From assembly GCF_003666685.1 (NCBI RefSeq), contig NZ_RCIZ01000003.1, forward strand, positions 496,001-560,000: DNA of 64,000 bases. Direction: 5' to 3'. The DNA is from Mesorhizobium sp. YM1C-6-2 (GTDB lineage: Bacteria; Pseudomonadota; Alphaproteobacteria; Rhizobiales; Rhizobiaceae). A program made the position numbers and the translations under genes. Positions 12,156 to 21,783 of this stretch are shown in pieces. The notes below the pieces were generated by a model. That model saw only the letters and a program-made list of their open reading frames with translations. It had not been told where the DNA came from and made no database searches. The first letter of the stretch is position 1; each line of letters starts with the position of its first letter.

Positions 12156-12173
12156 CCTCAAGTTTAGTTGAGG
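12156..12173. promoter_or_regulatory. SoxR box (operator)
   Basis: CCTCAAGTTTAGTTGAGG is an 18-bp dyad closely matching the SoxR consensus CCTCAAGTTAACTTGAGG; arms CCTCAA/TTGAGG are perfect. It is flanked by a -35-like TTGACC (12152-12157) and a weak -10 TAGCAA (12177-12182) with the 19-bp spacer typical of MerR-family promoters on the plus strand. The rightward promoter would therefore be SoxR controlled, and the box also abuts the soxR start. Confidence 0.85.
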
Positions 12174-12306
12174 TTGTAGCAAGCTCTCCTTCGACAGGCA
12201 AACGATGGAGAGAAAAATGACGCGAGACGACCGCAATCCCTTGACCGCCATGCTGTTGCTCGCACGGCTGGAAGCATTTGCCGGGTTTGTCCGCGAGGCG
12301 CGCGAG

Positions 12307-12762
12307 CTAGCCGAGCTGCCGCGTGGCTTCGCCGGCGGCCATGGCGACGGACAGCGCGATATTGAGACTGCGGCCGCCACCCTTCATCGGGATCAGAAGC
12401 CGCGCGTCGGCCCGGTCGTGGACATGGTCCGGCACGCCGGCCGATTCACGGCCGAAGAGAAGCACGTCCCCATCCGCATAGGCGAAGTCCGTGTAGGGCT
12501 GGGCGGCTTTGGTCGAGAAGAGCACAAGCCTGCGGCCCTCGCCGCGCCGCCACTGCTCGAAGCGGTCGAAGTCGACATGCCGGGTGAGCGCCGCCATTTC
12601 GAGATAGTCCATGCCGGCCCGCCGGAGGTTGCGGTCGGAGAGGTCGAAACCGGCAGGCTCGATGATGTCGACGGCGACGCCGAGGCAGGCGGCGAGCCGC
12701 AGGATGGTTCCCGTGTTGCCGGCGATGTCGGGCTGGTAGAGGGCGATGCGGAAGGAGGCCAA
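12307..12762 (-). CDS. trmL: tRNA (cytidine(34)-2'-O)-methyltransferase
   Basis: A 151-residue SPOUT methyltransferase. It shows FRIALYQPDIAGNTGTILRL at the N-terminus, VLLFGRESAGVPDHVHD in the middle, and the knot motif MKGGGRSLNIALSVAMA at the C-terminus. TrmL methylates the wobble base of tRNA-Leu. No ATG exists near the domain start; TTG 12762 gives MASFRIALYQ and the normal family length, so I choose it, though its ribosome-binding site is weak. A longer frame to 13035 is unlikely. Confidence 0.85.
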   Translation of the reverse strand: MASFRIALYQPDIAGNTGTILRLAACLGVAVDIIEPAGFDLSDRNLRRAGMDYLEMAALTRHVDFDRFEQWRRGEGRRLVLFSTKAAQPYTDFAYADGDVLLFGRESAGVPDHVHDRADARLLIPMKGGGRSLNIALSVAMAAGEATRQLG

Positions 12763-13046
12763 GAGACTGATCGGGATCAGAGTTGCACGATGGCCACAGT
12801 TGTCGGGAGAGCAATGGCGGCCGGACGTTCCGGGGTGGCTTTCGCAGCGGAATGCGACTATAGCGGCGCCATTGTCAACTCGAACCAGCGGAGGCGGATA
12901 TGGAATTGATGACGACCGTATATGCACACCGCCCCATGCGATGGGGTTTCGCCTGAAGGCGGAATCGGTTCGACGCTTTAGACACTTCTGAAAAAGCTGA
13001 TCGCGATTCCGCCGGAACCAGTTCCGGTTCTCCAAGGATTCTCGCG

Positions 13047-13475
13047 ATGTTTTTCAGTTCCAAGCGCCTGGTGCGCGACCCGTACAGCCTTTCGACATAC
13101 GAAGCGGAGCAGCCGATCCGTCTCGACGACGCGCGTCTGGATGCCTGGGCTTTGTCGCTCGGCCAGCGGCGCGAGGCCTATCAGCCGAAACGCAATCCGC
13201 ACCGCGGCATGTTGCCGGACGTCGATCTTTCCCGGACGGTTCCGGTCGCGAGCAGGCCAGGCTGGGTGGCGCGGGCGTTCAACCGGCTTGCGGGCAAGCG
13301 GCCGGACGCGGCTCTGCCAGCAGACATGTCTGGCGAAACGACCGTCCGGGCCGTGGCTCTCGGCGAGAGCAGGCGGAAGCCCTATGTCTGGCTGGTCGAA
13401 GCGGACGCCTCCGAGCCGGAGAAGAACGCACCGAGCGTGCCGGCCACAAAATACAATGGGAGCCGGGCCGCCTGA
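13047..13475 (+). CDS. Hypothetical protein
   Basis: A 142-residue protein I do not recognise. It begins MFFSSKRLVRDPYSLSTYEA, is soluble and basic in the middle, has a central GWVARAFNRLAGKRPDAALP segment, and ends in an acidic, low-complexity tail. An AAGGA site sits about 8 bases before ATG 13047. It lies 39 bp upstream of the first ABC exporter and in the same direction, so it may be the leader of that operon. No signal peptide. Confidence 0.6.
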   Translation: MFFSSKRLVRDPYSLSTYEAEQPIRLDDARLDAWALSLGQRREAYQPKRNPHRGMLPDVDLSRTVPVASRPGWVARAFNRLAGKRPDAALPADMSGETTVRAVALGESRRKPYVWLVEADASEPEKNAPSVPATKYNGSRAA

Positions 13476-13514
13476 CCGGGCCGGCTCCGTGCTCCAAGCT
13501 TGAAAGACCTTTGC

Positions 13515-15386
13515 ATGTTCCGCTGGTTTGAAAATCGCCTAGACCCGTTTCCGGCCGAGGATCCCGTCGAGCCGCCGAAGACGCTGGTCGCCTTCTGCCT
13601 GCACTATACGCGCGGCGCGTGGCCCTACATCGCCGCCGCCGGGCTGCTGATCACAGCGATCGCGCTCGCCGAAGTGTGGATGTTCGGCTTCCTCGGCAGC
13701 ATCGTCGACTGGCTGTCGGCGCAGAACCGTGAGACGTTCCTCCAGACCGAGGGCTGGAAGCTCGCCGGAATGGCGTTCGTCGTGGTGTTCCTGTTGCCCG
13801 GCATGGCCATTTTGCAGTCGCTGTTCCACCAGCAGACCCTGATGGGGAACTATCCGATGCGCATCCGCTGGGACGTGCATCGATACCTGCTCAAGCAGTC
13901 GATGACCTTCTACCAGGACGAGTTCGCCGGCCGCATCGCGACCAAGCTGATGCAGACGGCACTGGCCGTGCGCGAATGCGTCATCAAGCTGATCGACGTC
14001 CTCAACTACGTCATCGTCTATTTCCTCGGCATGCTCTACATCGTCGGCTCGTCCGACTGGCGGCTCGCGACGCCGCTGGTCGCCTGGCTCATCGGCTATG
14101 TGTTCCTGCTTCGCTACTTCATCCCGCGCCTCGGCAAGGTCTCGGCGGAGCAGGCGGACGCGCGCTCGATGATGACCGGCCGCGTGGTCGACAGCTACAC
14201 CAACATCCAGACGGTGAAGCTGTTCAGCCACGCCCAGCGCGAAGCGGGCTACGCCCGCGAGGGGATGGGCGATTTCCTGGAGACGGTGCATCGCTCGATG
14301 CGGCTCGTCACCGGCCTCTACGGCATGCTCTATCTGATGAATTCGCTGCTGCTGTTCTCGGTCAGCGCGCTGTCGATCTGGCTGTGGCTCGGAGACGCCG
14401 TCACCATCGGCGCGGTGGCTGTGGTCATCGGACTGGTGCTCCGGCTCTGGGGCATGTCGCAGTGGATCATGTGGGAAGTGTCGGCGCTGTTCGAGAACAT
14501 CGGCACGGTGCAGGACGGCATCGGCTCGATCTCGCTGCCGCGGCTGGTCGAGGACAGGCCGGGTGCCAAGGAGATCGTGGTGACCGAGGGCGACATCGTC
14601 TTCGACCGCATTGGTTTCCATTACGGCAAGGGCGAGGGCGTCATCGAGAACCTGTCGCTCACCGTCAGGCCCGGCGAGAAGGTCGGCATCGTCGGGCGCT
14701 CGGGCGCCGGCAAGTCGACGCTGGTCAACCTGCTGCTGCGCTTCTACGACCTCGAAAAGGGCAGCATCCGGATCGACGGGCAGGAGATCGGCGCGGTGAC
14801 GCAGGACAGCCTGCGCGCGCAGATCGGCATGGTGACGCAGGACACCTCGCTGCTGCATCGCTCGGTGCGCGAGAACATCCTCTACGGCCGGCCCGACGCA
14901 ACCGAAGAGATGATGATCGAGGCGGCGCGGCGCGCCGAGGCGCTCGACTTCATCGACGGCCTGGCCGATCCCAAGGGGCGCAGGGGCCTCGACGCCCATG
15001 TCGGCGAGCGCGGTGTGAAGCTCTCCGGCGGCCAGCGGCAGCGCGTCGCGATCGCCCGTGTCATGCTGAAGGATGCCCCGATCCTGATCCTCGACGAGGC
15101 GACCTCGGCGCTCGACTCGGAGGCCGAGGCGGCGATCCAGGAGAACCTGTATAAGCTGATGCAGGGCAAGACGGTGATCGCCATCGCCCACCGGCTGTCG
15201 ACCATCGCGGCAATGGACAGGCTGGTCGTCATGGACGGTGGCCGCATCGTCGAGGAGGGACCGCATGAGGCGCTGGTCGCCAGGGGCGGCCTCTATGCCC
15301 AATTGTGGCAGAGGCAGTCGGGCGGCTTCCTGATCGACGAGGCGGTTTCGGAACCGAAGGAGGCCGAAGAGATTGCTGCGGAATGA
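13515..15386 (+). CDS. ABC exporter half-transporter (membrane + ATPase) 1
   Basis: A 623-residue ABC exporter fusing a six-helix membrane domain (residues ~30-330) to a nucleotide-binding domain. Walker A GRSGAGKST, Q-loop region GMVTQDTSLLHRSVRENILY, signature LSGGQRQR, Walker B ILILDEATSALDSE, and switch IAHRLST are all intact. The substrate is not predictable. ATG 13515 is preferred over the in-frame TTG at 13500. Its stop overlaps the start of the second exporter (ATGA), and the two are close paralogues, so a heterodimer is likely. Confidence 0.9.
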   Translation: MFRWFENRLDPFPAEDPVEPPKTLVAFCLHYTRGAWPYIAAAGLLITAIALAEVWMFGFLGSIVDWLSAQNRETFLQTEGWKLAGMAFVVVFLLPGMAILQSLFHQQTLMGNYPMRIRWDVHRYLLKQSMTFYQDEFAGRIATKLMQTALAVRECVIKLIDVLNYVIVYFLGMLYIVGSSDWRLATPLVAWLIGYVFLLRYFIPRLGKVSAEQADARSMMTGRVVDSYTNIQTVKLFSHAQREAGYAREGMGDFLETVHRSMRLVTGLYGMLYLMNSLLLFSVSALSIWLWLGDAVTIGAVAVVIGLVLRLWGMSQWIMWEVSALFENIGTVQDGIGSISLPRLVEDRPGAKEIVVTEGDIVFDRIGFHYGKGEGVIENLSLTVRPGEKVGIVGRSGAGKSTLVNLLLRFYDLEKGSIRIDGQEIGAVTQDSLRAQIGMVTQDTSLLHRSVRENILYGRPDATEEMMIEAARRAEALDFIDGLADPKGRRGLDAHVGERGVKLSGGQRQRVAIARVMLKDAPILILDEATSALDSEAEAAIQENLYKLMQGKTVIAIAHRLSTIAAMDRLVVMDGGRIVEEGPHEALVARGGLYAQLWQRQSGGFLIDEAVSEPKEAEEIAAE

Positions 15387-17251
15387 GTGACGGAGATTTT
15401 CGGGAACGGCTCTGGCGGCGGTTCGAGGGCGCGATCGACGCGTTCCACGACACCGATCGCGAGGTGCTGCCGGACACCGCCTGGCAGTTCATCCTCTACT
15501 TCGCGCGCCAGGCGAAAGGGCCGTTCCTGCTCCTGCTCGTCGTCGGCGGGCTGGCAGGCGCCGTCGACGCCGCGCTCTACTGGTCGGTCGGCTGGCTGAT
15601 CGACCTGCTTGACAAGTCCAGTCCGCAGACGCTGCTTGCCGAGCACTGGGTGGAACTGGTCGGGCTGCTGGCATTGCTGCTCGTCGTTCGCACGCTGGTG
15701 ATGATCGGCTCGGCGGTGGTCGAGCAGCAGGTCATCGTGCCTGGCTTCTACTCGATGGTGCGCTGGCAGTCGTTCCGCCGCGTGATCGAGCAGCCCTACG
15801 CCTTCTACCAGAACGACTTCGCAGGCCGCATCGCCACCAAGATCATGCAGGGCGGCGAGGCCGTCGGCGACTTCATCGTCAACATGCTGCAGACCCTGTG
15901 GTCGTTCCTGACCTTCATGGTGCTCGCGCTCACCATCCTGATCTCGGTCGATCCCTGGATGGGGCTGGTCGTGGCGCTCTGGTTCCTCGGCTATGTCGGC
16001 ATCATCTGGTTCCTGCTGCCGGAGATGCGGCGTGCCGGTCGCGCGACCGCCGACGAACGCTCGGTCTTCAACGGCAGGCTGGTCGACGCCTTCACCAACA
16101 TCATGTCGGTAAAGCTGTTCGACAGCGGCAGGCGCGAGCATGCCTATGTGCGCGACGGGCTGGAGAGCTTCCTCGCCGCCGTCGTGCGGCTGACGCGCGC
16201 CATCACCACCGTGCGCTCGGCGATCGCCCTGCTCAACGGCGTCATGATGAGCACGGTCGCCGCGATCTGCGTGATGAAATGGACCGGCGGCGGCATCTCG
16301 ACCGGCGCGATCGCGGCAGCGCTCGGGCTGGTGTTCCGGCTGAACCAGATGTCCGGCTGGATGATGTTCAACATCAACGGGCTGGTGCGCAACTACGCCA
16401 CAGTGCAGGACGCGACCCGCACGATCTCGGTGCGGCCGGCGATCCAGGATGCGCCTGACGCCAAGTTGCTGACGCGCGCGGAGGGCGACATCCGCTTCGA
16501 GGACGTCACCTTCCACTACGGCAAGGGCGAGGGCGTCATCGAGAAGCTGAACCTGCACATCAGGCCCGGCGAGCGGGTGGCGCTGATCGGCCCGTCCGGA
16601 GCCGGTAAGACGACCGTCGTCAACCTGATCCTCAGACTGTTCGACGTCGAGGAGGGCCGTATCCTGATCGACGGACAGGACGTGCGGTCGGTGACGCAGG
16701 CGTCGCTCAGGCAGCAGTTCGGAGTGGTCAGCCAGGACGCGGTGCTGATGCACCGGGCGATCAGCGAGAATATCGGCTACGGCAGGGCCGACGCCAGCCA
16801 GGCCGAGATCGAGGACGCGGCCCGGCGGGCGGCCGCGCACGACTTCATCGTCGATGTCGCCGATCCCAGGGGGCGCAAAGGCTATGACGCGCAGGTCGGC
16901 GAGCGCGGCGTGAAACTGTCGGGCGGACAGCGGCAGCGCATCGCGATCGCGCGCATGATGCTGAAGGACGCGCCGATCCTGATCCTCGACGAGGCGACCT
17001 CGGCGCTGGATTCAGAGGTCGAGGCGGCGATCCAGGACAATCTCTACCGGCTGATGGAAGGCAAGACGGTGATCGCCATTGCGCACCGGCTGTCGACCAT
17101 AGCCGCGCTCGACCGGCTGATCGTGCTCGACGAGGGCAGGATCGTCGAGGAAGGCACGCATGAGAGCCTGCTTGAACGCGGCGGCCTCTATGCGCAATTG
17201 TGGAAGCGGCAGTCGGGCGGCTTTTTGGGCGACCGGCTGGCCGCGGAATAG
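15383..17251 (+). CDS. ABC exporter half-transporter (membrane + ATPase) 2
   Basis: A 622-residue paralogue of the preceding gene with the same order: transmembrane domain, Walker A GPSGAGKTT, VSQDAVLMHRAISENIGYG, LSGGQRQR, ILILDEATSALDSE, IAHRLST. Both ATPase sites look catalytically competent, unlike many heterodimers with one degenerate site. It starts at ATG 15383 within the ATGA overlap. It is followed after 25 bp by a DUF6665 gene in the same direction. Confidence 0.9.
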   Translation: MSDGDFRERLWRRFEGAIDAFHDTDREVLPDTAWQFILYFARQAKGPFLLLLVVGGLAGAVDAALYWSVGWLIDLLDKSSPQTLLAEHWVELVGLLALLLVVRTLVMIGSAVVEQQVIVPGFYSMVRWQSFRRVIEQPYAFYQNDFAGRIATKIMQGGEAVGDFIVNMLQTLWSFLTFMVLALTILISVDPWMGLVVALWFLGYVGIIWFLLPEMRRAGRATADERSVFNGRLVDAFTNIMSVKLFDSGRREHAYVRDGLESFLAAVVRLTRAITTVRSAIALLNGVMMSTVAAICVMKWTGGGISTGAIAAALGLVFRLNQMSGWMMFNINGLVRNYATVQDATRTISVRPAIQDAPDAKLLTRAEGDIRFEDVTFHYGKGEGVIEKLNLHIRPGERVALIGPSGAGKTTVVNLILRLFDVEEGRILIDGQDVRSVTQASLRQQFGVVSQDAVLMHRAISENIGYGRADASQAEIEDAARRAAAHDFIVDVADPRGRKGYDAQVGERGVKLSGGQRQRIAIARMMLKDAPILILDEATSALDSEVEAAIQDNLYRLMEGKTVIAIAHRLSTIAALDRLIVLDEGRIVEEGTHESLLERGGLYAQLWKRQSGGFLGDRLAAE

Positions 17252-17276
17252 AACGGGAAAAGCGTTGTCGCAACGC

Positions 17277-17576
17277 ATGTCGACCATGTGGCCGGGCCTG
17301 CCGGCCGATTCGGGGCTCGATCTTCTCGGCCACGAGATCCTTGCCGAGAAGGCGGCGGCGCTCGGCAAGGCCGGCGAAAAGGCGCGTCTGGCGCTGGCGG
17401 GGCTCAAGGCGCATCCCGAAGGGGCCGAAGGACGCGAGGCGCTGCTCAAGGCGGCGGCGGAGGCGGTGCATGCCTATTTCATCCAGCGCGAACTCTGCGG
17501 CTTTCGCCGGCATGACGCGATCATCCGCGAATATGAGATCCCGCGGGCCGTGCTGGCGAGGCTGGGAGCGAAATAG
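17277..17576 (+). CDS. DUF6665 family protein
   Basis: A 99-residue helical protein, recognised as DUF6665 by [20 protein letters not shown] at the start, [19 protein letters not shown] in the middle and [12 protein letters not shown] at the end. No function is known for the family. It starts 25 bp after the second ABC gene, which suggests co-transcription. The ribosome-binding site is weak. Confidence 0.8.
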   Translation: MSTMWPGLPADSGLDLLGHEILAEKAAALGKAGEKARLALAGLKAHPEGAEGREALLKAAAEAVHAYFIQRELCGFRRHDAIIREYEIPRAVLARLGAK

Positions 17577-17872
17577 CCGGCTCGATACTGGCAGCAGTGC
17601 CATCGGCCAACCAGCCCGAGCCTTTCCCCCAGAAATTTGGTCCTAAGGTATGGGTCAAACTACCGAAATGTCGCGCTTTTCCGGTACTCCGCGACAATCT
17701 GCCCTGCCCCTTGGTGGCGACTGGACAAAGTGGGGCTTCACGCATAAACCAAACCTCGAAAAATGCCGGAGGAATCTCGCTAGCTCGTCGCCATGCGCTG
17801 ACGGGCCGGCGCGTGATGAGCGAGGGGAATGGCTCCGCCGCCGGCGATCATGTGACGAAAGGACCGAGTCCC

Positions 17873-18436
17873 GTGAGCGCGACCGACACCCACGATCCCA
17901 CACGCCGTGATTTCCTTTATGTCGCCACCGGCATGGCGGGAGCCGTAGGCGCCGCGGCGTTCGCGTGGCCCTTCATCGACCAGATGCGTCCCGACGCCTC
18001 GACGCTGGCGCTGGCCTCCATTGAGGTCGACGTCACGCAGCTGGAGCCGGGCATGTCGCTGACGGTCAAGTGGCGCGGCAAGCCGGTGTTCATCCGCAAC
18101 CGCACGCCCGAAGAGATCGAAGCCGCGAAGAGCGTGCCGATGGCCGACCTCAAGGACCCGGTGGCGCGCAACGCCAACCTTGCGTCCGACGCGCCGGCGA
18201 CCGACGAGGACCGCGCGGCGGGCGAAGGCAAGGAAAACTGGCTGGTCATGGTCGGCGTCTGCACGCATCTCGGCTGCGTGCCGCTCGGCCAGTCCGGCGA
18301 TTTCGGCGGCTGGTTCTGCCCGTGCCACGGTTCGCACTACGATACGGCGGGACGCATCCGCAAAGGCCCGGCGCCGGAGAACCTCGCCGTGCCGACTTTC
18401 GCATTCATATCCGATACCCGGATCCGGATCGGTTGA
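17873..18436 (+). CDS. petA: Cytochrome bc1 Rieske iron-sulfur subunit
   Basis: A 187-residue Rieske protein of ubiquinol:cytochrome c reductase. The Tat-type N-terminus [20 protein letters not shown] anchors it in the membrane. The [2Fe-2S] ligands are in CTHLGC (Cys ~130, His ~132) and CPCHGSH (Cys ~149, His ~152). I choose GTG 17873 because an AAGGA site lies 9 bases upstream and the protein then has normal length; ATG 17816 in frame would add 19 unconserved residues without a clear site. First gene of petABC. Confidence 0.93.
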   Translation: MSATDTHDPTRRDFLYVATGMAGAVGAAAFAWPFIDQMRPDASTLALASIEVDVTQLEPGMSLTVKWRGKPVFIRNRTPEEIEAAKSVPMADLKDPVARNANLASDAPATDEDRAAGEGKENWLVMVGVCTHLGCVPLGQSGDFGGWFCPCHGSHYDTAGRIRKGPAPENLAVPTFAFISDTRIRIG

Positions 18437-18449
18437 GGGGGCATATCCA

Positions 18450-19751
18450 ATGAGCGGTGGACACTCGACCTACACGCCTAATTCCGGCATCGGACGCTGG
18501 GTTGACGCACGCATGCCGCTGCCGCGGCTGGTGCACGACTCGTTCGTTTCCTATCCCGTGCCGCGCAACCTGAACTACGCCTATGCGTTCGGCGGCATCC
18601 TCTCGATCATGCTGGTCGCGCAGATCCTGACCGGCGTGGTGCTCGCCATGCACTACACGGCCAACACCGGCCTGGCCTTCCAGTCGGTCGAGCACATCAT
18701 GCGCAACGTGAATTCCGGCTGGCTGCTGCGCTACCTGCATTCCAACGGCGCGTCGATGTTCTTCATCGCCGTCTACATCCACATCTTCCGCGGCCTCTAC
18801 TACGGCTCCTACAAGGCGCCGCGCGAGCTGCTCTGGATCCTCGGCTGCATCATCTATCTCCTGATGATGGCGACGGGCTTCATGGGCTACGTGCTGCCGT
18901 GGGGACAGATGAGCTTCTGGGGCGCTACCGTCATCACCGGCTTCTTCACCGCCATCCCGCTGGTCGGCGACTGGATCCAGCAGCTGCTGCTCGGCGGCTT
19001 CGCGGTCGACAATCCGACCCTCAACCGCTTCTTCTCGCTGCACTATTTGCTGCCCTTCATGATCGCCGGCGTGGTGATCCTGCACATCTGGGCGCTGCAC
19101 GTCGTCGGCCAGACCAACCCGACCGGCATCGAGGTGAAGTCGAAGACCGACACGGTCGCCTTCACGCCCTACGCGACCATCAAGGACGCGCTGGCGATGG
19201 TGGTGTTCTTCATCATGTTCGCCTGGTTCGTGTTCTACATCCCGAACTATCTCGGCCATCCCGACAACTACATCGTCGCCGACCCGCTGAAGACACCGGC
19301 GCACATCGTGCCCGAATGGTACTACCTGCCGTTCTACGCGATCCTGCGCGCCATCACCTTCAACATCGGGCCGATCGACTCCAAGCTCGGCGGCGTGCTC
19401 GCCATGTTCGGCTCGATCGCGGTGCTGTTCATCGTGCCGTGGCTTGACACCTCAAAGGTGCGCTCGGCCGTCTACCGCCCGTGGTACAAGTTCTTCTTCT
19501 GGCTTTTCGCCGCGAACGCCATCTTCCTGGGCTGGCTGGGCTCCAAGCCGGCGGAGGGCTGGTATATCCCCGCGATGCAGGTGTCGACGCTCTACTACTT
19601 CGCCTTCTTCCTGGTCATCATGCCGCTGCTCGGGCTGATCGAGACGCCGCGCCGGCTGCCCAATTCGATCACGGAGGCGGTGCTGGAGAAGAACAAGGGC
19701 GGGGCCGGCCACCCGGCAGGCGCGACGGCCGCGCCGGAAACCAAGGGCTGA
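18450..19751 (+). CDS. petB: Cytochrome b subunit of bc1 complex
   Basis: A 433-residue polytopic cytochrome b with eight predicted helices. Signatures include the b-haem region [20 protein letters not shown], the Qo-site helix [17 protein letters not shown], and [18 protein letters not shown] with the PEWY motif of the quinol oxidation site. A GAGGGGG site precedes ATG 18450, 13 bp after petA. The C-terminal tail ends in an Ala/Gly-rich stretch. Confidence 0.97.
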   Translation: MSGGHSTYTPNSGIGRWVDARMPLPRLVHDSFVSYPVPRNLNYAYAFGGILSIMLVAQILTGVVLAMHYTANTGLAFQSVEHIMRNVNSGWLLRYLHSNGASMFFIAVYIHIFRGLYYGSYKAPRELLWILGCIIYLLMMATGFMGYVLPWGQMSFWGATVITGFFTAIPLVGDWIQQLLLGGFAVDNPTLNRFFSLHYLLPFMIAGVVILHIWALHVVGQTNPTGIEVKSKTDTVAFTPYATIKDALAMVVFFIMFAWFVFYIPNYLGHPDNYIVADPLKTPAHIVPEWYYLPFYAILRAITFNIGPIDSKLGGVLAMFGSIAVLFIVPWLDTSKVRSAVYRPWYKFFFWLFAANAIFLGWLGSKPAEGWYIPAMQVSTLYYFAFFLVIMPLLGLIETPRRLPNSITEAVLEKNKGGAGHPAGATAAPETKG

Positions 19752-19764
19752 GAGGGACATTTCG

Positions 19765-20628
19765 ATGAGCAGGATTCTCAGCGTTCTGGCGGCTGCCGGC
19801 CTGGTGATGGCCGGCGCGACGGGCATCGCCGCGGCGCAGGAAGCGGGCCATAACGAGGCCGAGCCGACGCATTTCCCGATCCTCCAGCCGACGCAGGAGG
19901 ACTGGACGTTCGCCGGCCCGTTCGGCACCTATGACCGCGGGCAGCTGCAGCGCGGCCTCAAGGTGTACAAGGAGGTCTGCTCGGCCTGTCACTCGATGGA
20001 CCTGGTGGCGTTCCGCACCCTGGGGGACCTCGGCTATTCCGAGGCGCAGGTGAAGGCGTTCGCGGCCGAATACACGGTGCAGGACGGTCCGAATGCCGAT
20101 GGCGAGATGTTCGAGCGCCCGGGCATTCCTTCCGACCACTTCCCGTCGCCGTTCCCGAATCACGAAGCCGCCGCAGCCGCCAACAACGGCGCCGCTCCGC
20201 CGGACTTCTCGCTGATCGCCAAGGCGCGTGGCGTGACCCGCGGCTTCCCGACCTTCGTGTTCGATATCTTCACGCAGTATGCCGAGAACGGTCCGGACTA
20301 CATCCACTCGCTGCTGACCGGCTACGACCACGAGCCGCCGGCCGGCATGCAAATCGCCGACGGCACGCACTACAATCCCTATTTCATCGCGGGCAAGTCG
20401 CTGGCCATGGCGGCGCCGCTCTCGGACGACCAGGTGACCTATGACGACGGCAGTCCGCAGACGGTCGACCAGTATTCGCGCGACGTCGCGGCCTTCCTGA
20501 TGTGGGCGGCGGAGCCGCATCTCGAGGCGCGCAAGCAGACCGGCTTCAGCGTCATGGTCTTCCTGGTGCTCTTCGCCGGGCTGGTCTACCTGACCAAACG
20601 CAAGGTCTGGGCGAAGGTCGCGCACTGA
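19765..20628 (+). CDS. petC: Cytochrome c1 subunit of bc1 complex
   Basis: A 287-residue cytochrome c1. A cleavable signal peptide (cut near AAAQEAG) is followed by the covalent haem motif CSACH (Cys72, Cys75, His76), the usual PPDFSLIAKARG segment and a C-terminal membrane anchor (TGFSVMVFLVLFAGLVYLTK). It lies 13 bp after petB and ends the operon; a strong terminator follows 23 bp later. Confidence 0.96.
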   Translation: MSRILSVLAAAGLVMAGATGIAAAQEAGHNEAEPTHFPILQPTQEDWTFAGPFGTYDRGQLQRGLKVYKEVCSACHSMDLVAFRTLGDLGYSEAQVKAFAAEYTVQDGPNADGEMFERPGIPSDHFPSPFPNHEAAAAANNGAAPPDFSLIAKARGVTRGFPTFVFDIFTQYAENGPDYIHSLLTGYDHEPPAGMQIADGTHYNPYFIAGKSLAMAAPLSDDQVTYDDGSPQTVDQYSRDVAAFLMWAAEPHLEARKQTGFSVMVFLVLFAGLVYLTKRKVWAKVAH

Positions 20629-20651
20629 ACGACCGGCAGGAACGTTGACAG

Positions 20652-20680
20652 AAAAGGGCGCAGCAGCGCCCTTTTCTTTT
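20652..20680 (+). terminator. Rho-independent terminator after petABC
   Basis: AAAAGGGCG (20652-20660) pairs with CGCCCTTTT (20667-20675) around a 6-base loop, followed by CTTTT. It ends the petABC transcript ahead of apt. Confidence 0.85.
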
Positions 20681-20723
20681 GCCCGCCAAACCGGCACAAC
20701 TAGAGAGCAATGGGGCTACGCGC

Positions 20724-21269
20724 GTGAAGACCACTCTCGAAGACACGCTGCTTTCGTCGATCCGGACCATCAAGGACTATCCCAAGCCGGGCATATTGTT
20801 CCGGGACATCACCACGCTGCTCGGCGATGCGCGCGCCTTCCGGCGGGCGATCGACGAGCTGGTTTATCCGTACGCGGGACTGAAGGTGGACAAGATCGCC
20901 GGCATCGAGGCGCGCGGCTTCATCCTTGGCGGCGCCATCGCGCACCAGCTTTCCGCCGGCTTCGTGCCTATCCGCAAGAAGGGCAAGCTGCCGCACGAGA
21001 CGGTCAGGGTCGCCTACAGCCTGGAATACGGGCTAGACGAGATGGAGATGCACAAGGATGCGGTGCAGCCGGGCGAGAAGGTCATCCTCGTCGACGACCT
21101 GATCGCGACCGGCGGGACTGCCGAAGGCGCCGTGAAGCTGCTCACCCAGATGGGCGCCGACATCGTCGCTGCGTGCTTCGTCATCGACCTGCCCGATCTC
21201 GGCGGACGCAGGAAGCTCGAAAACCTCGGCGTGACGGTGAGGACGCTGATCGCCTTCGAGGGACACTGA
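20724..21269 (+). CDS. apt: Adenine phosphoribosyltransferase
   Basis: A 181-residue enzyme that salvages adenine to AMP using PRPP. It has [16 protein letters not shown] near the N-terminus, [17 protein letters not shown] and the PRPP-binding loop [13 protein letters not shown] (residues ~120-132). It starts at GTG 20724 ([12 protein letters not shown]); a nearby ATG at 20710 is out of frame. The gene follows petC in most related genomes. Confidence 0.95.
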   Translation: MKTTLEDTLLSSIRTIKDYPKPGILFRDITTLLGDARAFRRAIDELVYPYAGLKVDKIAGIEARGFILGGAIAHQLSAGFVPIRKKGKLPHETVRVAYSLEYGLDEMEMHKDAVQPGEKVILVDDLIATGGTAEGAVKLLTQMGADIVAACFVIDLPDLGGRRKLENLGVTVRTLIAFEGH

Positions 21270-21312
21270 GGGCGGAGATGCTTCCCGGCAAAGGGAAGGC
21301 AGCTCTCCGGCG

Positions 21313-21783
21313 CTATTCCACCTTCACAAGCACGGCGCTGTCGAATTCGATGACCTTTGCACCGGTGGAATCAACGCCTTCGGCGCGGACCGTCAGAACG
21401 CGCCAGCCGGGACGGGACCCCATCGCCCGGTGCGACAGGGCGGTGCGGCTGTAGGCGACGGTCTCGCCGGCAAAGACGGGTTTCAGCCACTTCAGGTTCG
21501 TTATGCCCGGCGAGGGGCCGAAAACGGGAGCAGAGCCTGTTCCGGTCCAATGCTTGCCCGGGGTGGCGAGATTGCGTTTCATCCAGGCGGCTGCCGTATG
21601 CCAGCCGGACGCGCAAAGGCCGCCGAAGACGCTGTCCTTCGCCGCCTGTTCGTCGATGTGAAACGGCTGCGGGTCGTATTTCCTGGCGAAGGTTTTGATG
21701 CTTTCGGCGTCGAATGTGTGGGCCCCGAGCGGGACGGCGACGCCGATCTCGAAGAACGCGTCGAGCGAGGGATCATGCGTCAT
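21313..21783 (-). CDS. MaoC-family dehydratase (second of pair)
   Basis: A 156-residue hot-dog-fold MaoC-like protein. The hydratase catalytic motif is present as YDPQPFHIDEQAAKDSVFGG with Asp and His in place, then ASGWHTAAAWM. Such enzymes hydrate enoyl-CoA. The start ATG 21783 overlaps the stop of the upstream MaoC gene (ATGA); the longer frame upstream runs through that gene. Likely forms a hetero-oligomer with it; substrate unknown. Confidence 0.87.
   Translation of the reverse strand: MTHDPSLDAFFEIGVAVPLGAHTFDAESIKTFARKYDPQPFHIDEQAAKDSVFGGLCASGWHTAAAWMKRNLATPGKHWTGTGSAPVFGPSPGITNLKWLKPVFAGETVAYSRTALSHRAMGSRPGWRVLTVRAEGVDSTGAKVIEFDSAVLVKVE

Noticed and set aside
12205-12909. 234-codon rightward frame downstream of the SoxR box
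   Set aside because: Mostly antisense to trmL with shadow composition beyond the first ~30 codons; kept only as a transcription question.
13539-15302. 587-codon open frame opposite the first ABC exporter
   Set aside because: Antisense to intact Walker A, signature and Walker B motifs; no protein features of its own.
17816-17872. Upstream ATG start for petA
   Set aside because: Adds 19 unconserved residues without a clear ribosome-binding site; GTG 17873 has AAGGA at good spacing. Not fully excluded.
17650-17910. 86-codon frame ([10 protein letters not shown]) before petA
   Set aside because: No similarity, overlaps the petA start in another frame, and ends in Arg-rich shadow sequence.
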